DNA from: Symbiodinium sp. CCMP2592
Lineage: Eukaryota > Sar > Dinophyceae > Suessiales > Symbiodiniaceae
Length of the DNA stretch: 64,000 bases
Reading direction: 5' to 3'
NCBI GenBank assembly: GCA_905221615.1
Contig: CAJNDT010004602.1
Location: forward strand, 550,994-614,993
Made by a program: the position numbers and the translations under genes
Notes under the pieces: model-generated
What the model was told of the DNA's origin: nothing
Database searches by the model: none
What the model saw: only the letters and a program-made list of their open reading frames with translations
In this document: positions 1 through 10,700 of the stretch, piece after piece
Layout: every line of letters starts with the position of its first letter
Position numbering within the stretch: the first letter of the stretch is position 1

Positions 1-121
1 CGAAAACGTGCTTTCTCTGGGTTTGTTGCAATAACAAGGGAATAAAACGCATACGATTAACGAAGAAAATGATCCCCCGAGAAAGTGTCGGGAGTGATCT
101 GAAAAACGTGCCAAATAAGTC

Positions 122-324
122 CACTTGCGGCTCTATCTTGCTTGCTTGCTTGCGCAGGGGCTTAGGGTCCCTGGGGACCCTTGGCCCGAAGGCCTACCTC
201 CCCAAGGTTCGCGGCGGTCAGTCTTCTCGGCCCCTTCCGGGGGTGGAAAGAAGTGTTCCTCCGAGTGTCAGCCCCCGAAAACACCCCTCCTAAACCATGA
301 CCTTGCAACCCCTGACACTTGCGG

Positions 325-333
<9 letters not shown>
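122..333 (+). repeat. 17-bp direct repeat pair
   Basis: The word CACTTGCGGCTCTATCT occurs at 122-138 and again at 317-333, 195 bp apart. The second copy runs straight into a CT microsatellite, whereas the first runs into a CTTG/CTTGC run. This suggests a local duplication followed by divergence of the simple tail. Confidence 0.7.

Positions 334-369
<36 letters not shown>
331..369 (+). repeat. (CT)n microsatellite
   Basis: A nearly pure run of CT dinucleotides about 39 bp long, with one TT interruption near 361. Confidence 0.95.
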
Positions 370-658
370 GCCGGCATACGGATGCTTGCATCCGCTTTGC
401 ATCGGGTCCGACGGCCGCTGGTGAGCACTGAATCCGAAGCAAGCAATCTACCACACCTGCAAACTCTCAGAGGCTAGCTCTTGCGGTTTGAAAACGATTC
501 CGGTCTAGTAAAATGTACGCAAATGCACGGCACATCATCAAGACTACATGCCAAGCTACAAACCCCAATCATGCAACCCCTCAACACCTGACAAAAAATG
601 GAATAGACTAACACAAAGCCGTTTTACAACTGTGCTTTCAGGACTGCCAGCATGTAGG

Positions 659-735
659 ACACCCTAAACCCAAAGCCCGGAATCCTACACACCCTAAACC
701 CTAAACCCTCAACCCTATAAAACCTAAACCCTCCT
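659..735. repeat. Degenerate telomere-like CCCTAAA cluster
   Basis: Several CCCTAAA or near-CCCTAAA words (ACCCTAAACCCTAAACCCT and variants) in a 77-bp stretch. It is the C-rich strand of the TTTAGGG repeat known from plants, dinoflagellates and chromerids. Confidence 0.75.
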
Positions 736-1379
736 TGAGGCAGCTCTGAAGGCCCTGGACGATGTCACGGCCGCTCTTCGCCGTGTCGAAGTCCCCAAGC
801 AGCCCTGCCTCCCTGGGATTTAGGCTCAGAGGGGTCTCGCCAGCCTTTAGATGAGGGCTTCGCTTGTAGGGTCCCGGCGAAAGGGCTTAGGGGCTCAGGG
901 GTTTGGGGCTTCGGGCTTCTTGGTGGGCAGAGCTCTCCTTGTAAGGGGCCATTCTGCCATCACTCGAGTTCAGTGTCTAGAATCTTCGGTCGTGAGCTGT
1001 TGGCGGTGGGGCTCGGGGGCTTGGATTAAGGCTCTTGGGGATTCCCGTTGCTGCCTCCTGTGTTGCTCGACGGGAGAAGAACTGTGACTGTGAGGGGATG
1101 GTTTTAGGGCGTAGGACTCAGTGTGTGGTGTTTAGGATGTGTAAACATAGGTACATACCGAAAACGTGATACACAAGGTTTGGGAGCTGCTGGTAGTATG
1201 CCGGCCAACCCAACAAAATTTTTAAAGGCTGAACGAATCTCGAATGAAGGGACAACCAACCAGCTTAAGGCCTGGGCCTTCTCGACCCTTTCGGGCAATT
1301 GAGACACGGGCACAAACACATAAAAACCCCAAACCCGCAACCCACAAACCCTTAAACCCCAAAACAGCCTTACCGTATA

Positions 1380-1470
1380 AGCCCTAACCACAGCCCCAAA
1401 ACCCCTAAACCTGAAACCCCTAAACCCTGCAAGCCCTAGGCCGTAACCACAACCCCAAAACCCCTAAACC
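1380..1470. repeat. Degenerate telomere-like repeats
   Basis: Repeated CCCTAAAC-type words with intervening CCAAAACCCC, partly arranged as two related copies (AACCACAACCCCAAAACCCC type) at about 1386-1420 and 1443-1472. Confidence 0.6.
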
Positions 1471-2295
1471 TAGGGCATGCAGCACCCAGTGCCTGAATTT
1501 CTCCAGGGCATCGATGGCAGTGTGCACACCTTAGGATACAGGCCATGGCATTTCAGCCATGAACTCAAGCTCAGATAAGCCACTACAACAATGATCCAGG
1601 CTGTTGAGGCAGCAGCAGCAGCAGTGGGAGGCGTACAGTAACAAGGAAGAGCGGCTCTCGAATCCATACACAAGTGGAGTTCAACTGCTGCCGCTCTCTC
1701 AACCACCTTTGTGCAATTGGTTCTTCGTCTCCCCGGGGCCTGATGTCAGACTCCGAGTGCAGAAAAAACCGACTGAAGACCCTGAATCCTCCCAGAGTGT
1801 GAAACTGCTTTGTTGGCCTTCTGCCGCTCGACCTTCAGACCTTGAAAGGCTCCATGAGCCTTAAGCTCCACTCCGACACAAGCATGGCTAGAATCTCGGA
1901 AGTCTCCGTTTGGGTGAGACGTAGTGTGGCTTCGGATGCTGAGGCGATCATCCGCTCGCCTCGGCTCCCTCAGCTAAAACCTGCAAGACTTGGACTGGCG
2001 TGGACCCATCGCATCGCGAACTCTCAACCAAGCGGACGACTTAGGCGACGCACCACAAATGGGCTGCCAAGGCGCTAAGCATCCCGGCCCTGTCAAGCTT
2101 AGACAATGCTTTGGGCTCCAGGACAGGGACTGGGGCTCTACGTATAGAGCTTCGCGTTTAGGGTCTGCGTCGTGGGGCTTTGGAGTAGACTGTATGGCTT
2201 GGAGCTTAGTGTGGCGGGTTGAGTGTTTAGCACTTATGGAGCAGAGTTCACGTCTAGGCCGTGCAAGCATTATCTCGCGCTCCTTGCGGGTCTGA

Positions 2296-2410
2296 TACTA
2301 AATGCGCTAAACCCTAAACCCTCAACCATAAAACTTAAATCCTCAACCCCAAACCCCTTAACCAAGTCCGAGTTGCGACAGCGTAAACCCCGAAACCCTA
2401 AACAGTTTTC
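2296..2410. repeat. Degenerate telomere-like repeats
   Basis: CTAAACCCTAAACCCTCAACC and related words scattered over about 115 bp, C-rich strand on plus. Confidence 0.6.
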
Positions 2411-4260
2411 GAGGTAGTTTTAGGCTCGCCCAGGGCCAAGCTGGGGTTTCGGGTTTGGGGACCTTGCATTTGTCAACGTGTTCGGGCTTCCAGTTTCTCA
2501 CTTTTGCATGCGGCAGGCAAGGCACCACACATGTCCGTCAAAAGGGCGGCCGCTGGTCTCGCAAGCCGTTGGCAACCCCAACATCCAGAAGGTGGTCGTA
2601 TATCTGTGTCTTGAACGTGTGAAGCAAGTTATGAAATTCAAGCACAGATCGCTTCTCGAAGGATGGCCTTCCCAACGTGAGCTTGAGCAAGACATGCTGC
2701 CAAGATGCTGCGCACCGGGGCAGGTAGGATCCAGAAGAATCCGCAGCATTTCCTGTGGACAGGGGCAGGGGTGCCACAAACGATCCAACCGCTCAAGTGC
2801 CAATCAATCCCTTGCATTATTGCAACTCTCTGCCCCTGCTCATGTCGGACGTAAACCACTTTGCTCGATGGTGCCCCCGTTTGGCCACAGGCTCGGGATC
2901 ATGCAGACCAGGCTCCGTGACGGCTGCCGCATGCGAGAGGCTTGGTTCCATCAGTGAGATCACCTCAACAAGGTGCAGACAAACAAACACACACTCCATG
3001 CACCTAGACCTGGCGTAGGATGCCCAACTCTTCCCACAAACCAGCGGGATGAATCCACTTTTGCTTCTGCTTTGGGGTTCAAGGGGCCCGCTGAACTTCA
3101 AACTTCCATGTCGAATGCATGAGCTGCAAGTCCCCGACCTCAAAGCACAGAGCCCCAAGGCACCCGAAACCCCCGCGGAGATCGAGAATCTAGAGGACCG
3201 CGGGACACCCTGCATCCTCACGCCGAACAGAAAAACAAACCTGTCCCCCAACGGCCCAGGAACGCCCTCTTCCCGCTGGACGTTGGTGCTGCGTCCGAGC
3301 CTTGCGATTCGAGGGCATGTCTCCAAAGCTCAGGGCTTTGGGTTGTGGGCTCAGCGGTGCTGCAGAGGTAGAGCTCAAGCTTTTTTTCCCTTGTTTGGGG
3401 ACGTAGCGACATCTCATGCTCAAAGTCATCCCTGGCTCACTCTGAACTGGGCTGCTGCCCCTGTGTTAGTCTTCAGGTGTCTTTAGCTGCATGCCACATA
3501 CACCTGGGGTTCACAAACCCCTAGGACAAGTAGAGCGGAAGGTAGTCGGGGCTCACGGTTCAATCGTTGAACATCCGGCACAGACTGGATCAACGGGTCG
3601 GGATAAGCAGTAAAGTGGAGAAGTCTGCACACGACAAGGTCTAAACATGTAGCAAACCGAAATCAATCCGCATAACCTGCTCAGTGCCGGGCTCTGCCGC
3701 TAACCACACAAATCACAACACACGCCTCAATACTTCAAGAAAGATCATCCGAAGACCATCCACCCGGTAGCCTCAGGATCCTGAATCGAGCCATGCCGAC
3801 AAAACGCCTTACCTCGGCCCTCTGTAGCCGGAGCCATAACCCGAGCCCTGCACACTGGCCTAAGCCACACCCCTAAACCCCTCAACCCGGGGCCCTATTC
3901 GGGGCCCGAGCTTTGAGGCGTAATGCTGAGCCCTGTTGAGCGCCTCTCCAAGAGAAGAGCTCTGGTTGAGGGTTTGTGCATCGCTTTTTCGCCTGCTAGA
4001 GTCTGCGATTTCAGGTGCAGTGTCTGCAGAGTCGAAGTTAAGATTTCAGCATGCGTAGCTAGGCTGTACGGCTCAGGGAATTGCAATTTACATGTCAGGT
4101 CCGTCGATCGTCGGAACTCCAAGCAGTCACCCGCAACCTCGGACACTGAAGCCCAAGAGCACCGCAAGAACATCGGGGAAATGTCCTCGTTGAGTCGTTC
4201 TTCGCGGCCGAGGGCTCGGCCGATGACGAGCAGTAGCTCCTCCAAGCTTCGGGCTCTTTT

Positions 4261-4273
4261 GGGGGGGGGGGGG
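4261..4273 (+). repeat. Poly-G tract
   Basis: Thirteen consecutive G residues. Such tracts are prone to slippage and sequencing error. Confidence 0.9.
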
Positions 4274-5506
4274 TTCCGGGGGAGTTTTGGGCCGGCTTTG
4301 GGGCTTGGGCTTCAGGCTGAAAGGGTGCTGCTGCTGCAAGCTGCGAGGCTCGTAAATGATGAAGTCGGTGAAGCTGTCCCATTCGCGGATGGCTTGTTAA
4401 AGCCCCGAGCCCTACACGGCTCAAAATCTTTCGCAGCTGCGTGTTCAATCAAGGCTCGGAGTTTGGTGAACACTGGCGAAAAAGAGTTACAAAACCGATG
4501 AGAACTAACCTCATCTCAGGAGAAAACCTGACAGGCCCCGAGACTTTCCTTCATGTGCGCGGCATGTGTGGTCTTGCGGGGCTCATCTCATGAGGGTTCA
4601 GGCGAAGGTTTTGGAATGCTTTGGCTCTCGCAACTCATGTAATGCGCACGCAACTTCATGAGGTCCACATTTTGGGACTTGTCGGCTTTCACGGGGCTGA
4701 GGGGTTTGGCGGGAGACATGGCGGGTGGGGCGTATGCTTCGGGATGGATCCAGCATATGCGTCGAGTTCGAAATTATGATTTGGAGCTGGTGGCCTTTTG
4801 GCCAAAAGTTGCTGGTGTAGGTAACGGTGTTCGCGCAAGCTCAAGACAAGCAGGGTCTGACCTTCTTTATGAGCCCTTTGGGTTCCAAGAGCGGCTGTGG
4901 ACCCTCGCACCAAAACCGTGCAAAGGGGCACCGATGATGCATATAATGTTGGGCCTGGTAGACCTTGAGCATGGACTCCGTCATGGCTACCTGCCGAGGA
5001 GTGCTTCAAAACAGAGCCCTCAAAAAAAAGCTCCCGATAGCAAGATGGGGACCCTGTTGCCCCTAAACCTCAATGCCTCAATCGGATAGGTTGGCTCTTA
5101 GCAGACCTTAACAATCCGGGCTGGGAGCCTCCGGAGCCTCGCAAAATCCTGCACCGAAACGGAGACGGAAAGCGCCGAGTCGTCTCAGACGCACGTGGCA
5201 CAGTGGCGCAGGCAAGGAGAGTCAAAGGGGCTTGCCGCAGCAGTGGGGAGGGGGGAAAGCAGTTGGGCCGGGCAGAGCAGCTTGCGCGTAAGAAAGGTTT
5301 CTACACAGGCCGCACGCAACCAGACAAAGCAGGACAAGTTTGGCCATGTAAGTATACGGCCAGATTGTATAATATAGCATACTACCGAGTTCCCAGCGTC
5401 GGCCATGTTTGAAGGCTAGCTGCTGTCCAGCAACTTAACTACCACAGACATAGACACAATACTACTGCACTAGAGAGATGCTGCTCCAGTCGGCAATGCC
5501 CGCCAG

Positions 5507-5698
5507 GCGTGCATCATGAGCGGCAGATGGCCAAGGAGAACAAGGGGCACAGCTGACGCTCATGATGCTGGTTGGGGGGCGCGCATCATGAGCATCAGGT
5601 GGCATGGCCGAAAAGTTCCCCGAGACGACAGCGGCATGACGTGTGCCAGGCACACCCGTGGGCCGTCCAAGGGGTGCAGCTGACGCTCACGGTGCTGG
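5507..5698 (+). repeat. Interleaved short direct repeats
   Basis: Two repeat families alternate. Family A (GCGTGCATCATGAGCGGCAG type) is at 5507-5533 and 5579-5604. Family B (a 30-bp unit containing CAGCTGACGCTC) is at 5542-5571 and 5669-5698, with four mismatches. GCATCATGAGC and GCTCATGATGC within A and B are also mutually inverted, so the segment can fold. The result looks like an old tandem A-B duplication. Confidence 0.7.
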
Positions 5699-6256
5699 CG
5701 GGACAGCTGTTAAAGTTTAACTGTTAAATACTGCAAATACCACTGACAATGTGCGTTGAACGAAGCAGACTACGTATGGGACCGAAAGCTGTGCCTACAA
5801 TGCAGGATCGTCGGGGTGATGCTGAAACGGTGCCACGATGTTCTGCACCGACATCGCGGTCTCCCACCTCCCGACCTCCACCCCCAGTTAAGCTTAGGCT
5901 TCGCCCGGCAACTCCAACAAGCCACAAGGGCGCTTCCGTCATCGACCGCCTTGTTCGGATCCTCCGAAGTGTCGGAGCTCCCCGTGGCGCCCTCCTTCCA
6001 GGGCTGGGTTGACGGTGCTTAGGCAGGTTGAACTCTGTGCTTGCTTGGGCAGGGTAATATTAAGAGGCAGCTCTACAACCCTTGAACTCCTATAGCCTAC
6101 AGCTCGCAGCACTTCAAGACAATGAAAGCTTTCGGGTTTGCCCTTCGAGTGGCGTTGTGGAGTTAGAGCTCCAGCTCAAGCTTCCCTGCTTCAGGCTGCA
6201 GGGCATCCACGTTCGGAGCTTTATTGGGGTTCACCACCCGAAGGCCACGCTAGATT

Positions 6257-6355
6257 GGAGTTTCCGAAAATTAGGGGTACCTTATTTGGGGTCCTTATGA
6301 TAAGGATCCTACTGTTTAGGGTACTATATTAGGGTCCCCTATTTTCCGAAACTCC
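6257..6355. mobile_element. MITE-like foldback element
   Basis: A 99-bp segment has terminal inverted repeats of about 20 bp. The left end starts GGAGTTTCCGAAAATTAGGGG. The right end, read on the opposite strand, starts GGAGTTTCGGAAAATAGGGG. They differ by one substitution and one base of length. Similarity continues a few bases outward (GAT-TGGAG against GATCTGGGAG). The centre contains a near-palindrome around TCCTTATGATAAGGA. It has no coding capacity. This is the structure of a small foldback or MITE element. No target duplication is clear, and no second copy was seen in the window. Confidence 0.6.
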
Positions 6356-7616
6356 CAGATCCCAAACCCGAAGGCGGGCCCAGCGCATCCGTCCTGACTC
6401 CTGGGTCGGGCAAGGAAAGTCTTGAGCCTCGGCGCCGACAGGTTCTGCTTTGGGGTTCTTGAGGGGGGACGAGAAAGGGTTCTTATTAGGGTTTTAGGCA
6501 CGGAAGCTCGAAATATAGCGGGGGCTTTCAGGATTGGCTCAGGAAATTGGCCAGTATGTTGCTATACAGTTTGGTTTAAGGGTCCAGGGCTTCGGATGTG
6601 GCGGTTGGGATGTAAGATTTAGGGTTCAGGGTGTTCTGGTTGTGAATTTCCGAGGTGACTGTCTTAAGACTTGTTGCTCAACGTGTCAAGGCTTGGTGCC
6701 TCTTCTTCCCTCCCACTCTTATCTCTGAGATCCACACACCTCGTGGAGTTTCGGGCTGCTGTGAGAGTTTGAGTTTAAGGTTGGGAATTTCGGATTTAGG
6801 GCCTACATAGGCAGCTCTGGAGGAAGGTTTAGCATATAGCCAGATTTAAGAGTTTCAGACTGTCTGAGGAGTCTGCAGTTTTGGGCAGTGGCATTGGGTT
6901 CTGCGCTTTAGGCTTGTGGATTTTGCGAGGCTGCCAGCACATCAGGTACCTCACAAGCTCCACGAGGTACTCGCAGTATCCCGTTTGAGGGGCTGGTGCG
7001 CATCCCTCGAAGGGCCCGACCCATAGGAAATTGCGAGATAAAGGTTGTGTTAATTCACATCCTGGGGTTTGGCTCCCACACGACATGGATATTCTGGATT
7101 CTAGGGCTGTCGGAGTGTGAGAGTGAGAGTACATCCCCAAACTTTCCCGCCCCAAATCCTCGACAGCTGCACCAACCGGAAGCTGTCCATGATCCGGATG
7201 CATGAGCCCCAAAGTGACGTGCCAAACTAAACTGCTGCACATGCAAAGCCGCGAACCCCAAACTGCCCCTGAACCCTCAACTACGTAACTACATGATGCT
7301 CGGCTTATGCGACGAATCCTTCAGTGCGGCTGTCTCGGCAAGGGCCGCCGACAAACTGCTCCTTGACCGCACCATCCCCCTAGAGAGCCTAAGCCCAAAA
7401 CCATGATCGGTATGAGCCCCGCAAATCCTCAGCAGTGTAAAAACAAAACAATGGCCGGAACCCTGAAAGTTCGAAAAAACCCTGAGATCCCGAAGCCCTA
7501 CAACAACCCTGCGTTAACCCTTCTTCCCCCCTCTCCGTACAACAAACCTCCGTACTAGCCTTCTAGACTTACAGTGGGCCCTTTCTGAAATCCCCGTAAC
7601 TGCCCAACCCTAGAAC

Positions 7617-9579
7617 CTAAACCCTAACCCTCTGCGGGAACCAGCATGTCCGCCTGCTGTCTGCTTCTTCAGACAACAGTTTCCGGCTGCACGATACGTC
7701 CCGGCCTCTTTGCGGAGTTCTGCGTCTCTTACTCGCTTGTTGTGCTGCCGACTCCGGTCCTGCTTCCGGATCTCCGCTAGAGCCGCGCGCGCCTCTGCGC
7801 TTTGGCAGCCCTTCGAGCTGCATTTTGCGATTTGCGTTCTCAGGCTCGGACTGTTTCGTTTTCCGTCGCACGCACTTTGAGGTCTGCGCGCTTCTTGTTT
7901 CTGTTGGCTTTGGCGTTGTCTCGCCAGCGCTTGAGGTCCTCCATCTTGGGACGGACTGACTTGCTGCGATGCGCCAAATAACAGCTGCTTGCACTCCAGG
8001 CCTGCTCTTGCTTGGCCACTTTTTTTTCCAGCTCTTTCAAGCGTTGCTGCCGGGCTCTGGCTTGCGCCTTTGCTGCTCGCACCTGGTCTCGCGCCGTCTG
8101 CGCCAGCCGGCCCTCCCCCTTTTTGGCGACTGCCTCGGCAGCTTCCGCCTTGCGCGACTGTGTCATGTTGCTGTCTTCAGCACTGAGGTGACAACAGCCG
8201 AGCCTCCGCTTCTTGGTTCGCGTGCTGCGGGTAGTAACCCACGCACGGCCAGCAGATGCCGCAGCAAAGCTTCCCGGGTGCAGCACAGGTGTTCAGTCTT
8301 TGTGGTCTCGCGCACGGGTTCGCACATTTACCCTTAACATGAGCGCCGCGCAACGAAGTCCACAGCATTCGTGACGGAGGTGCGACTGATGAAGTCTGCT
8401 TCAAACAAACTTTGCAGAAGCTGCGCCGTCCACCAGCCTGTGCAACTATTGTTCTGCCGCCATAACCCAGGCTACGGCCGGAACTAAAAGCCGGGCAGTC
8501 ACATGCTGGCGAGTTGCTTTCTAGCACCTCCTGCACATCTTCCCACAGCACGCACTCTCGCGGTGGCTGGCCTCTGAGACACATGTGTACAGTCTTGCCA
8601 AGATTGCTGGTCCGATTCACCACCTGCTTTTCGTCGCTGGTCGGCTCGCACTGCCGCGCGGAGCCCTTTACGACGTGCGGCAGCATCCTCGAGCAAAGCG
8701 GCGGCGTCCATGCCTGCGTTCTAGAGCAGAGGTGCGGATGTCACGCATGCTCACGCATGTTGAGATTTTGCCTGCGGCGTTCTCTGCGGCTGCCTCTTCT
8801 GCCCCTTAACTTGATCGTCAAGTCAAGCCATATCAGACTTTGCTGCTCTTTGGTCTATTGGTCTAAGTGGGGAGACCCGGCACGGGGTCGTTTCCGCCTC
8901 TGCTCAAACAGGTTCAAGTACCCACTCACCCGGCCGAGATGGGGTGGCCTTCTGCTTCGCCGGTTGCAGGTCCGACTGTCTCAACGTCTCACACACACAG
9001 GCACTCCCTGCGGCCGTGCCTCCGGGTCTCCGTTCTGACCTGCTTTCGGCTCGCATCCTCAAGTCTGGTTGTAGTGTTTGCTGGGAGTCCCACATGGCAC
9101 ATTGCTCGCAGCCTCCCAGTTGCGCATTCGGAAACCTTGCTTGCTTTCGCGCGCAACCGAGGCGGTAGCGGTGTTGTCGGTAGGTGGCGCCTGCCGCCGG
9201 TTTGGACACAACTTTGTGTCTTCGCTGCATGCTTTGCAAGTACCTGGTCATGCACGATTCCCGCTTCTAGGAAGCCTCCGGAGCAGGCGTGCCTCCTCGG
9301 CTGCTTCTGGACCTCCCACTGTTGCCTCACAGGCCAGGTTTGACTGGGGTGCCACTGCCTCTCTTGCCGTGCCTGAGGCCCTTCGTTGGTGTTTTCATTT
9401 GGTTGTTTTCCCCTCACGATCAATGTATGTAACTTTTGCCGAGGGCCACACCGATGCGTTAGGTCCGGCCTCACATTGCTCAGTTGGTTTACTTGTCTAT
9501 CACCGCTCGACTCAGGCAGCAGCAGAGTCTCTGGAGCGCGGTACCTGGCCGGTGAGTAGACACAGAAGCCACTGTGCAA
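7617..9579 (-). pseudogene. Possible decayed Lys/Arg-rich reading frame
   Basis: The minus strand is open in overlapping frames: 8286-7840, 7994-7617, 8686-8177 and 9579-8989. The first (148 codons) is rich in Lys, Arg, Ala, Gln and Glu with a coiled-coil look (runs such as RARQQRLKELEKKVAKQEQ). After its stop at 7840, charged sequence of the same character continues if the frame is shifted. A CxxC pair (CKAC) can be read around 9.2 kb in another frame. I recognise no family. The pattern fits a frameshifted relic of a charged protein, perhaps a retroelement gag, but chance open frames in GC-rich DNA are an equal alternative. Confidence 0.25.
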
Positions 9580-10317
9580 TTAATGATTCGCGCCGCCTCC
9601 ATCGCAGCAGGTGCCTGCCATAGCGCGGCTTTAAACTCCAAGGCTTCAGTGCTGCAGTGGCCTCCGGCAACCCTTGAGGAGCTGTTCCTCACAAACAATA
9701 AGATTTCGTGCATGACCGTTGTTCTTCGGGCTCCTGCTCCACATGCCAGCCACGCGGCCATGGCGCCTGCCACGTCAAGGGCTTTCTGAGTTGCGTTTTA
9801 ACACTGTGCAGTGTCTCGGTCGTCGACAAAACAGTCCCGTCACGGCCGTCACCAGCGACCTCGCAGCTCGCTTCGGCTTTGGGCCCCATGCCTGCCTCGG
9901 ATCTGAGTTGCCGGCATGCTGTCCAGCAACGCAGTGCAGTTGTACACTGGTCTTCACTGAGCCAAGCCGTGGCTCTCACATGTGAAGGTACATGTGTGCA
10001 TATATACAGCTTTGTGACAATATGTCTCTGCATTCCGCTGTAACATGCCTGTATTGTTGCCTAGGAGTTTTCGGCTATTCTCCATAAGACGACATACGTC
10101 AGGCCGCCACAAAGGGGCCCTACAACAAACTTCATGCAAAGCACTGTGAAAACCTTTACGAAACCGTGAACACATTCTTCAGTCCTGCATGCATTCTCGC
10201 AGTAACTGTGCCAAGAAACATGTACAGTTGTACACCCTGAGAGTTGTAAGTGGGTGGCCTTGGGGTGGGTGAGCCTGTGGGCTAGTGCGCGCCCACAAAG
10301 GCGCGCTTGCGATTGGC

Positions 10318-10486
10318 ACACCCTAAACCCTAAACCCTAAACCCTAACCCTGAACCCTAACCCCCAAAACCCTAAACCCAAACCCTGAACCCTAAACCTT
10401 AAACCCTAAACCCTAAACCCTAACCCTAAACCCTGAATCCTAACCCCTAACCCCTAAACCCTAAACCCTAACCCTAAACCCTACGG
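10318..10486. repeat. Interstitial telomere-type (CCCTAAA)n array
   Basis: About 170 bp made almost entirely of CCCTAAA and variants CCCTAA, CCCCTAA and CCCTGAA. It is the densest telomere-like array in the window and lies far from any sequence end. It is the C-rich strand of TTTAGGG. Its imperfect units show it is an old interstitial array and not a live telomere. Confidence 0.9.
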
Positions 10487-10630
10487 CCCTACATGTGGAA
10501 TCCCAGCAAAAACTGCGGCCCCGAGGGCCCGAGACCCAACTCCGGAGCCGCAGGGAGTGCCGCCAGGCCAAGCCAGCCCAAGGCCTGATAAAGAAAGACC
10601 CATATACCTATACCAGTATCTTTTCTCTTC

Positions 10631-10700
10631 CATATCTATCTATCTATGTATATATATATATATGTGTGTATGTAGGTATGCCTATACCTTTATCTATATC
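10631..10700 (+). repeat. TATC/TA/TG microsatellite
   Basis: Compound simple repeat: CTAT units, then (TA)n, then TGTGTATGTAGG-type units. Confidence 0.85.

Larger units (their letters stand above)
1..10317. other. Gene-poor region with degenerate telomere-like words
   Basis: No convincing gene is seen here. Open frames are short, overlap on both strands and show no motif I recognise. The sequence carries many degenerate CCCTAAA or TTTAGGG words in both orientations, for example near 659-735, 1380-1470, 2296-2410, 3868-3895, 6480-6620 and 7605-7631. Between them is moderately GC-rich unique sequence. The text looks like decayed subtelomeric or interstitial telomere-derived DNA. Specific repeats and one possible decayed reading frame are listed separately. 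Confidence 0.6.
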
